This document shows, piece after piece, positions 33,799-40,732 of a stretch of 49,220 nucleotides of DNA (position 1 is the first letter of the stretch; each line of letters starts with the position of its first letter). The stretch covers positions 1 to 49,220 of the forward strand of contig JBAYJD010000019.1 in assembly GCA_041665305.1 (NCBI GenBank). The letters are read 5' to 3'. The notes below the pieces were generated by a model. It was not told where the DNA came from. It worked only from the letters and a program-made list of their open reading frames with translations, and searched no databases. The translations under genes were made by a program, and so were the position numbers. This stretch comes from YA12-FULL-51-18 sp041665305 (lineage in GTDB: Bacteria > Elusimicrobiota > Elusimicrobia > Elusimicrobiales > UBA9959).

Positions 33799-35814
33799 TC
33801 ATGCTGCCTTTTTGGGGCGGGGGCTTTTGGGGCCGGACATGTCGCGCAGTTCGAAGAGGCGGTCGCGCAGCTCGCGGGCCAGCTCAAAATTAAGGTTGTC
33901 GGCGGCGTCTTTCATCTGTTTTTCCAGCTCTTTCATGATGCCTTTAATATTGCCCTTATTGACATCCGCGGAAGCTACCGCGCCCACCAGATGGAAGGCC
34001 GCGCGCTTTTCCTGGGTGTGGAGTTCGTCGAATTCGTGCAATTTCTTTATGATGGTCGCGGGTTTTATGTTGTGCTCCCTGTTATAGGCCAGCTGCCTGA
34101 CGCGGCGGCGGGCCATCTCTCCCATGGCGCGTTTCATGGAATCGGTCTCGCGGTCGGCGAACAGGATCACCTTCCCGGTAAGGTTCCTGGCGGCGCGTCC
34201 CGAGATCTGCACCAGCGTGGTCTCGCTCCTTAGAAAGCCCTCGTTGTCGGCGTTCAGAATGGCGACCAGCGTAACTTCCGGGATGTCGAGGCCTTCTCTC
34301 AGCAGGTTGATGCCGACCAGCACATCGAAATCGCCCTTCCGGAAATCCCGCAGAATGTCCAGGCGCTGCAAGGTGTCCATGGAGGAGTGAATATATTTAG
34401 CTTTTATTTTTTTCCCTTCTAGAAATTCGCTCAGGTCCTCGGCGGTCTTTTTGGTGAGGGTCAGGACCAGGGATCGTTCTTTTTTGGCGGCTCTTTTCTC
34501 TATTTCGCCGATCAGCGCCTTGATCTGGCCCTGGGCCGGGAGGATCTCAACGGCCGGGTCCACCAGGCCGGTGGGACGGATGATCTGCTCCACGATATCC
34601 GCCGTGCCGCAAAGCCCCAGTTCGTACGGGCCCGGAGTGGCTGAAATAAAGACCGTGGCGGGCCGCATGGCTTCGAATTCGTCGAATTTAAGCGGCCTGT
34701 TATCCAAAGCCGACGGCAGGCGGAAGCCGAAATCGACAAGCGTCTGCTTGCGGGAACGGTCGCCGTGGTACATACCGCGGAGCTGCGGCACGCTTACATG
34801 CGACTCATCCATGAAAAGCAGGAAATCCTTCTGGAAATAATCCAGCAGGCACAACGGGCGCTCGCCGGGCGGGCGGCCGGACAGGTGGCGCGAATAGTTC
34901 TCGATGCCGTGGCAGTAACCGGTCTGCCGTATCATCTCAAGGTCGTACCGGGTCCGCTGCTCGATGCGCTGGGCCTCCAGAAGTTTTCCGGCGGCGTTCA
35001 GTTCCTTGAGGCGCCCGGCCATCTCCTCCTCTATGGCGGCGATGGCCCGCTCCAGTTCCCCCGGCCCGGCCACGAAATGCGTTGCCGGGTAGATCACGGC
35101 GTCTTTGTGCTCGCGCAGAACATCGCCTGTCAGCGGGTTTATTTCCTGTATGCTTTCTATCGCGCCGCCCAGGGTCAGGCGGTAAGCCGTTTCCATATCG
35201 GCCGGGAAAATATCCATGGCCCCCCCGCGCATACGGAAGGTCCCGCGGGCGAGTTCCATCTCATTACGTTCGTACTGTATGGCCGCCAGCCGCCTGGTAA
35301 GCTCGCGCCGGTCGCAGCGGTCCCCGACGCGCACCGGCAGGCACAATTTTGAAAAATTATCCGGCGAACCGATATTGTAAATGCAGGAGACCGAAGCCAC
35401 TACGATAGTGTCGCGCCGGGTAAGTATGGAACTGGTGGCCTTCAGGCGCAGTTTGTCGATATGGTCGTTGATGGAAGCGTCTTTTTCTATATAGGTATCG
35501 CTGGAGGGGATGTAGGCCTCCGGCTGATAGTAATCGTAATAGGAAACGAAATACTCGACGGCATTCTCCGGGAAAAAGGTTTTAAACTCGGAATAAAGCT
35601 GGGCGGCCAGCACTTTGTTGGGTGAAACGATAAGCGCCGGGCGGTTGAGCTCCTTTATGACCGACGCCGCCGTGAAAGTTTTTCCCGAACCGGTCACGCC
35701 CAGAAGCGTCTGGTTGGCCTTCCCGGCATTGATGCCTTCGCAAAGCGCCTTTATGGCGGCGGGCTGGTCGCCTTTCGGTTTGAACGGGGAAACAAGCTTG
35801 AACTTACTTCCCAT
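33799..35814 (-). CDS. uvrB: Excinuclease ABC subunit B
   Basis: UvrB is the damage-verifying helicase of nucleotide excision repair. The 671-residue protein has GVTGSGKT (39-46), the beta-hairpin segment YYDYYQPEAYIP (about 93-104), DESHVS, SGRAARN (motif VI), and the C-terminal UVR motif (ELEKQMKDAADNLNFELAREL) that binds UvrC. All helicase motifs are visible. Unusually, its start overlaps by 11 bp the stop of the membrane propeller gene, so it is the last gene of the signalling/coiled-coil unit. UvrA and UvrC are not in the window. Confidence 0.97.
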   Translation of the reverse strand: MGSKFKLVSPFKPKGDQPAAIKALCEGINAGKANQTLLGVTGSGKTFTAASVIKELNRPALIVSPNKVLAAQLYSEFKTFFPENAVEYFVSYYDYYQPEAYIPSSDTYIEKDASINDHIDKLRLKATSSILTRRDTIVVASVSCIYNIGSPDNFSKLCLPVRVGDRCDRRELTRRLAAIQYERNEMELARGTFRMRGGAMDIFPADMETAYRLTLGGAIESIQEINPLTGDVLREHKDAVIYPATHFVAGPGELERAIAAIEEEMAGRLKELNAAGKLLEAQRIEQRTRYDLEMIRQTGYCHGIENYSRHLSGRPPGERPLCLLDYFQKDFLLFMDESHVSVPQLRGMYHGDRSRKQTLVDFGFRLPSALDNRPLKFDEFEAMRPATVFISATPGPYELGLCGTADIVEQIIRPTGLVDPAVEILPAQGQIKALIGEIEKRAAKKERSLVLTLTKKTAEDLSEFLEGKKIKAKYIHSSMDTLQRLDILRDFRKGDFDVLVGINLLREGLDIPEVTLVAILNADNEGFLRSETTLVQISGRAARNLTGKVILFADRETDSMKRAMGEMARRRVRQLAYNREHNIKPATIIKKLHEFDELHTQEKRAAFHLVGAVASADVNKGNIKGIMKELEKQMKDAADNLNFELARELRDRLFELRDMSGPKSPRPKKAA

Positions 35815-36949
35815 AAAATTTGGCGAATTTCAGGCGTTTCAGATCTAGCCGCGCCAACTCTGAAGGGTTTTCCGTAATAAGCCAGAGATAACCGCCGCCG
35901 ACCGCGAAATCCGAGATCGCGCTATTCTTCTTCAGCAGGGGCCTCAGGTCCGACGACCGCAGGGGCTCGGGGCGCGCGCCGTTAAGCCCGTAAACCGTCA
36001 GTTTTTCGCCGCCCGGTTCAAGCAGCCACAAGTCTCCGCCGTATATTGAAATACCGGCGGTGCGCGCGTCGGGCAGCGGATAAGAGGCGTCCTCAACAAG
36101 CGGAACCTCCGCGGCGTAACGCCGCAGGGCGCCTTCGGGGGCGGCGGACCACAAATTTTTACCGTCCCAGCTCAACCAGTAAGCGTTCCCATCTTCCACA
36201 GGATAAGCGTCGCCGGTCCAGTCGCCGTAGTTCATCTTGTACCTGTATATGGCCTTACCGCCGGAACTCCAGAACGCGGAACCGTCAAAAGCCAGTCCCG
36301 TTACGGCGGCGGCCGGGAACGATCTGACCGACTCAACGCGCCCGTTCGCGGCTGAAACCGTAAACAGCAGCTGCCGTTGCGGATCCGAAAAAAAGACCCG
36401 CGTACCGTAGGGGTCAAGACAAAGCCCGGCGGTCCGGCCGGGTGGCAGCGCGAAATAAGACACGGCCTTCCGGGCGGGATAAAACATATATAGCGCGAAG
36501 GCGGCCGCGCACAGGACCGCGGCCGCCAGGAACGGAACGGCTAAGAACCCCGGCCCGGCGCCGCTCGGACAGGGAACCGGAACAGGGCCGTCCGCGGGGC
36601 GGCGCGCGGGCGGCGGAACCGGAGCGGCTTGCGCCTTTTCATGCGGTTCGGGCCCCTCCGCCGGCGGGCGCGGCCGCTCGGATCCGGCCGGAAGGTCCGC
36701 TTCGATCCGCCCTTTTATATCGGCCAGGGCAAGCTGCAAACTTGAGAATTCATCATGGATCTCCTGGCTGAGCGCCGACAATTCCTGGAAAAGCTCATAT
36801 TTGCGCGCGCCGGGTTCGGGCAGGGGACCGGACGGCGGGGGCCTTCGCGGGGCGGACAGGGTTACGGCGGACAACCCGGCCGCGTACCGTTCCAGCGGGA
36901 TCCCCGGCTTCCCAGCGTCTTTTCTTTCCGATCGATTTTCATTACTCAT
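35804..36949 (-). CDS. Single-pass membrane protein with propeller-like outer domain
   Basis: The 381-residue protein has no signal peptide. It has a proline-rich cytoplasmic part (1-135) with a helical stretch (about 50-88, ELFQELSALSQEIHDEFSSLQ), one membrane helix (about 136-157, VPFLAAAVLCAAAFALYMF) and an outer domain (160-381). The outer domain has repeated short strands with Trp/Gly turns (AFWSSGGKAIYRY, LSWDGKNLWSA, IYGGDLWLLEPGG, VGGGYLWLITENPS), as in beta-propellers with 35-45-residue blades. Family unknown. It is 5 bp after the coiled-coil gene and overlaps uvrB. I infer an envelope sensor or anchor. Confidence 0.72.
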   Translation of the reverse strand: MSNENRSERKDAGKPGIPLERYAAGLSAVTLSAPRRPPPSGPLPEPGARKYELFQELSALSQEIHDEFSSLQLALADIKGRIEADLPAGSERPRPPAEGPEPHEKAQAAPVPPPARRPADGPVPVPCPSGAGPGFLAVPFLAAAVLCAAAFALYMFYPARKAVSYFALPPGRTAGLCLDPYGTRVFFSDPQRQLLFTVSAANGRVESVRSFPAAAVTGLAFDGSAFWSSGGKAIYRYKMNYGDWTGDAYPVEDGNAYWLSWDGKNLWSAAPEGALRRYAAEVPLVEDASYPLPDARTAGISIYGGDLWLLEPGGEKLTVYGLNGARPEPLRSSDLRPLLKKNSAISDFAVGGGYLWLITENPSELARLDLKRLKFAKFYGK

Positions 36950-36954
36950 TTTTT

Positions 36955-37896
36955 TCAGGCCGGTTTTACGAGCTCGGAGATCTCAGCGAGTATTTTATTT
37001 TTAAGTCCTTCCAATTCCGCGCGTTTGCGTTCGAACTCCCTGCCTAGTTCGGCCGAAGCTTCATCCAGCGTGAAAGCCTTGGCCCTCAGATCCTCTTCAA
37101 GAGCCCGGACCTTGCCTTCCCTGTCCTGAAATTCCTCGATCAGCCGTCTATTGAACTCTATAAGCTTGGCCTCTTTCTGCGAATAAGCCTTTTCGGCGCC
37201 CGCGGCGTTCACCCGCATTTCCTCCAGCAAAGCCTTATGCATTTTTTCAAATCCCGTCCGGGATTCCTTCTGCTCCGCCTCAAGCGCGCTATGACGGCGC
37301 GCCCAAGCCGCTTCGAGCTCCCGTTTCTTCTCGCTCAGAGAGGAGATCAGGTCTTCCATCTTTTTTGCCCTTTCCGCATCTTTCCGGGCCTCGGCCTTTA
37401 AATGTTCATCCTTTAACGCCACGATCTCCTCTTTGAGACCGGCGGCCTCGCGCAAAATTTTTTCCGTATAGGCCTTCCCGGCTTTAAGCTCCTCCTGCAG
37501 CGCCGCGGCGCCTTCTTTCCCAAGCTTAAGTTCCTGTTCCAGGCGCGCGGCCATAGCTCCGGCCCTGGCCGCGGCCTCATGGTCGGCGGCGGCTTCGGCT
37601 GAAATTTTTTCGATCCGCGACATGGCGGCTTTCAATTCTTCCTGCAGCGTGTCGGCGCGGACCTTCTCTTTTCTCATCTCGCTGTCAAGCGCCCGCGTGG
37701 AACTTTCACAGAGCTGCGCGACACGGCCGAGTTCCGCCATGACCTGTTCGGCGCGGCCTACGGCTATTTTTATTTCCCCAGCTACGGCCTCAAGCGGGAC
37801 CGCCGCGGACCTGTCCTCGTCCCAAAATTTGCGGCAGACGGAATCCAGCTTGAAAGTAAGGCTCTTAAGCTCCGCTGCTATGTTTTCCCAGTCCAT
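36955..37896 (-). CDS. Coiled-coil protein, unknown function (313 aa)
   Basis: The protein is almost wholly alpha-helical by composition (A, E, K, R, L), with heptad-like spacing from about 50 to 305. There is no signal peptide or membrane segment, so it is probably cytoplasmic. The first 45 residues have a more globular look (tryptophans at 3 and 25). A small internal repeat (LQEELKA) occurs twice. It lies between the larger coiled-coil gene (27 bp) and the membrane propeller gene (5 bp), in one train started by the response regulator. A scaffold role is an inference. Confidence 0.75.
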   Translation of the reverse strand: MDWENIAAELKSLTFKLDSVCRKFWDEDRSAAVPLEAVAGEIKIAVGRAEQVMAELGRVAQLCESSTRALDSEMRKEKVRADTLQEELKAAMSRIEKISAEAAADHEAAARAGAMAARLEQELKLGKEGAAALQEELKAGKAYTEKILREAAGLKEEIVALKDEHLKAEARKDAERAKKMEDLISSLSEKKRELEAAWARRHSALEAEQKESRTGFEKMHKALLEEMRVNAAGAEKAYSQKEAKLIEFNRRLIEEFQDREGKVRALEEDLRAKAFTLDEASAELGREFERKRAELEGLKNKILAEISELVKPA

Positions 37897-37923
37897 TCAA
37901 ACCCTCCAGAATCCGCCCGACGG

Positions 37924-39435
37924 TCACTCTTTCTTATACTGCCTGACCAGCTCGTCTATTTCCGCCCTCATCGCGGATTTTACGGCGTCCAGGTCTTTCC
38001 TTCTGGCTTCAAATTCCTTCTCAAGGCCGGCCGACCGCTCCTTAAGCCCTTTTTCCCCCGCGCGGACGGCTTCCTCCAGCCGGCCGCAGGCCTCTTCGCG
38101 CGCGGCCAGTTCGGCGCGCCAGGCCTCTATATCGCCGCCTTTTTTCTCCCATTCCGTAAGGCATTTCGCGCACGCCTCGCGGTCCAGTTCCGACAGCCTG
38201 AGCTTTTGAACCGCCTCGGAAGCCTCCTGCTCCGCCGTCCGCAGCCGCTTTTCCGCGGCCTCGGCCCGGTTCCGGGTTTCGGCCAGCTGGGAGAAGGCCT
38301 CCTCCGTTTTTCGGCGCCAGGCTTCGGCCTCGGCTTCCAATACGGACTTTTCCCGCCCGAACGAAACGGCGGCATCCTCGGCGACACGCTTCCTCGCGGC
38401 TTCTATCTCGTCTATTTCCGTCCTCATCCTGGATTTCAGGGACTCCATGTCCTTTGCCTTGATCTCATACTCTTTCTCAAGCTCAGCCGCCCGCTCCCTG
38501 AACGCTTTTTCCACCGCGCGAGCGGCTTCTTCCTGCCGGCCGCAGGCCTTTTCGCGCGCGGTTATTTCAGCGCGCTCTTTTTCCAGCTCTCCGCCCTTTT
38601 TCTCCCATTCGGCGAGACGCTTCGCACAGGCCTCATGATTCATTTCCATCAACCCGAGTTTTTGCGCCGATCCGGAAATCTCCTGCTCAGCCGCCGACAG
38701 GCGCTTTTCAGCGGCCTCGGCCCGGTTCCGGGTTTCGGCCAGCCGGGAAAATGATTCTTCGGCTTTCTGACGCCAGATCTCAGACTCGTTTTTCAGGTCC
38801 GCGGCCTGCTGTTCGGCCGCCGACAGGCGCTTTTCAGCGGCCTCGGCCCGGTTCCGGGTTTCGGCCAGCTGGGAAAAGGCCTCTCCGGCTTTCCGGCGCC
38901 AGGTTTCAGCCTCGCTTTTTAAAACGGATTTTTCCCGGCTGAACAGGGCCGCGGCATCCTCGGCGAAACTTTTTCTCATGACTTCCAGCTCTTCCAGCCG
39001 GCCTTTTTCACTCTGCAGCAGTTCGCGTTCCCTCTTCGCCAGCGCCAAACCGGCCGCTTTAACGGCTTCCTGCTGTGCGGCATAGTCCCGTCTCAGATCG
39101 GCCAGTTCCTGTTTGCCGCGAACCAATTCCGTTATTTCGGTTTCGCCCGCCCTGCGCATGCTGTCGGGCCGCATCCGGAACAGGCGCTCCAGGTCGGCGT
39201 ATTGAGCCTTTAATTTTTCAAGCTCCGCGCCGCGGGCCTCGTACCTGTAATTCAAATGTTCCAGTTCCGACACATATCGCGCCAGGGCGGACTTGAGCGA
39301 ACCGAGATCGTCATCCTTGCGCGGCCAATCGGGATGCGCCAGGGCGCGCATGCGCTCTATGACCGCGTGGACGGATTCCACGGCTTTTTCAGGCTCCGCC
39401 GCGCCTGGATTTTTTTCTTTTTCCGGTTCCTGCAT
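37924..39435 (-). CDS. Long coiled-coil protein with internal DNA-level repeats (503 aa)
   Basis: The start at 39435 is supported by AAGGGG 8 nt upstream; the frame is open further back but only inside the regulator gene. After an acidic N-terminus, the protein is continuous coiled coil (about 60-503). The block LAETRNRAEAAEKRL occurs three times, at DNA positions near 38246-38300, 38702-38749 and 38828-38885. The two later blocks belong to a ~150-residue duplication including EACAK.L.EWEKKGG..E. No membrane segment or signal. It follows the response regulator by 5 bp. Family unknown. Confidence 0.78.
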   Translation of the reverse strand: MQEPEKEKNPGAAEPEKAVESVHAVIERMRALAHPDWPRKDDDLGSLKSALARYVSELEHLNYRYEARGAELEKLKAQYADLERLFRMRPDSMRRAGETEITELVRGKQELADLRRDYAAQQEAVKAAGLALAKRERELLQSEKGRLEELEVMRKSFAEDAAALFSREKSVLKSEAETWRRKAGEAFSQLAETRNRAEAAEKRLSAAEQQAADLKNESEIWRQKAEESFSRLAETRNRAEAAEKRLSAAEQEISGSAQKLGLMEMNHEACAKRLAEWEKKGGELEKERAEITAREKACGRQEEAARAVEKAFRERAAELEKEYEIKAKDMESLKSRMRTEIDEIEAARKRVAEDAAVSFGREKSVLEAEAEAWRRKTEEAFSQLAETRNRAEAAEKRLRTAEQEASEAVQKLRLSELDREACAKCLTEWEKKGGDIEAWRAELAAREEACGRLEEAVRAGEKGLKERSAGLEKEFEARRKDLDAVKSAMRAEIDELVRQYKKE

Positions 39436-39440
39436 AATTC

Positions 39441-40157
39441 TTACCCCTTTGATCCACCGCGGCCGGACTTGCGATGCGTTTGCGGCGGCACAAGATAGTA
39501 TCCCATTTTTGAGACCGTTTCTATCATCCCACCGCTGCGGCCCAGCGCTTTGCGCAAACGGCTGATGACCGTATCGACCGCGCGCATATCCGCGGAACTG
39601 ATGGAATGCCAGACATTGTTCAGCAGGTAGTTGCGGCTCAGGACGCGCCCGGCCTTCAGCATCAGGATCTCCAGCACCGCGAACTCCAACGGCCGCAATG
39701 AAACCCGCTCTCCGTCCACAAGGCACCGTCTTTGGCTCGGATCTATCTCTATCGGGCCCACGGTGATCGGCTCGCCCCAGTGCTCGACGGATTCGAATCT
39801 GCGGCGCAGCACGGCCCTTATGCGCACCCGCAGTTCCCTGATATCGAACGGCTTCTGCAGGTAATCGTCTATCCCGAGGCCGAAAGCCTCCGTCATAAAT
39901 TCTTTGGTCCTGTGAGCGGAAATAAAGATCACGGGAAGGTCACGCCCGTACGGGGTATCGCGCATAACGCGCAGCAGTTCGATCCCGCGCATGTCGGGGA
40001 GTTCGTCGTCTATCAAAAGAAGGTTTGCCGCGCCCTGGCGCAGCCTTTCAATAAGTTTATGGGCGGACTCGAAACATTCCAGGGTAAATTCGTCGCGCAA
40101 CGGGTCCAGGCTGTCACGGACTTCAGTTTCGGCGACCGCATAGATGGTGTATGCCAT
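39441..40157 (-). CDS. OmpR/PhoB-type response regulator
   Basis: The 238-residue protein has a receiver domain (1-115) with phospho-acceptor D50 (LLLIDDELPD), the switch S80 (IFISAH) and K102 (QKPF). The usual acidic pair after strand 1 is reduced: the segment reads AVAETE, with only a glutamate. The winged-helix DNA-binding domain (about 130-230) has SLRPLEFAVLEILM, GRVLSRNYLLNNVW and AVDTVISRLRKALG followed by IETVSKMGYYLV. It heads the unit with the coiled-coil, propeller and uvrB genes. The start at 40157 has no Shine-Dalgarno; a TACAAT lies 9 nt upstream and TGTCA repeats precede that. Confidence 0.93.
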   Translation of the reverse strand: MAYTIYAVAETEVRDSLDPLRDEFTLECFESAHKLIERLRQGAANLLLIDDELPDMRGIELLRVMRDTPYGRDLPVIFISAHRTKEFMTEAFGLGIDDYLQKPFDIRELRVRIRAVLRRRFESVEHWGEPITVGPIEIDPSQRRCLVDGERVSLRPLEFAVLEILMLKAGRVLSRNYLLNNVWHSISSADMRAVDTVISRLRKALGRSGGMIETVSKMGYYLVPPQTHRKSGRGGSKG

Positions 40158-40166
40158 TATTGTGAT

Positions 40167-40215
40167 ATTGTAACAAACCGTGACAACTTTTTGACAAAAA
40201 AGTGACAAAATGACG
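40167..40215 (-). promoter_or_regulatory. PhoB-box-like TGTCA repeats plus -10 of the regulator gene
   Basis: On the minus strand TGTCA occurs three times at exact 11-bp spacing (complements at 40181, 40192 and 40203), with a CGTCA further up (40211). The last two repeats read TTGTCAAAAAGTTGTCACGG, very close to the E. coli phoA pho box as I remember it. A TACAAT -10 lies 8 bp downstream (40167-40172) and there is no separate good -35. This fits an activator of the OmpR/PhoB family, perhaps autoregulation. Confidence 0.6.
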
Positions 40216-40244
40216 AAACATAACTGCAAAGCCCAGCATGTATA

Positions 40245-40320
40245 CTTTTAAGAGATTATTAAGCTGCACCCGGTCGAAACGACATTACACGCTTTTAAGA
40301 GATGGTTAAACTACACTCGG
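40245..40320 (+). repeat. 29-bp imperfect direct repeat upstream of the receiver gene
   Basis: The copies at 40245-40273 and 40292-40320 match at 24 of 29 positions (CTTTTAAGAGAT..TTAA.CT.CAC.CGG), with starts 47 bp apart. Both lie between the TGTCA boxes and the ATG at 40337. They could be operator sites or a duplicated promoter. Confidence 0.65.
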
Positions 40321-40336
40321 CCATACGGAGCTTATC

Positions 40337-40726
40337 ATGTATAAAACGCTGATCATCGACGACGACAAAATATTCACTAAATCGCTGATGTATATGCTGC
40401 TGTCGGAAAAATACGAAGTGCAAGTAGCGCATACCGCGCAAGACGGGCTTAGGACCTGTTTAAAAGAACTGCCCGATCTTGTCCTGCTGGATGTGGAATT
40501 ACCGGATGGGAACGGCCTTGAGCTGTGCCGCGTCATGAAAAGCAATCCGAAAATAAAGCACATCCCGGTAATCATACTTACCGGCACAGCCACTACCGTG
40601 GAGAACAAAATAACAGGTTTGGAATCGGGCGCCGACGACTACATCCCGAAGGCTTGCGTGGCCGATGAACTTATTGTCCGGGCGGCCGGCATCGTGAAAC
40701 GCGGCTATAACATCAGCGGTTATTGA
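40337..40726 (+). CDS. Stand-alone response-regulator receiver protein
   Basis: This 129-residue REC domain has DDD (8-10), phospho-acceptor D52 (LLDVELPDGNG), switch T82 (ILTGTA) and the conserved lysine K105. The residue after the lysine is alanine (PKAC) in place of the near-universal proline, which may change the active-site loop. No output domain. GGAG lies upstream of the ATG. It is the first gene of the rightward train that includes a sensor kinase, so it is a likely phosphate receiver for that kinase. Confidence 0.92.
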   Translation: MYKTLIIDDDKIFTKSLMYMLLSEKYEVQVAHTAQDGLRTCLKELPDLVLLDVELPDGNGLELCRVMKSNPKIKHIPVIILTGTATTVENKITGLESGADDYIPKACVADELIVRAAGIVKRGYNISGY

Positions 40727-40732
40727 CGCCAT

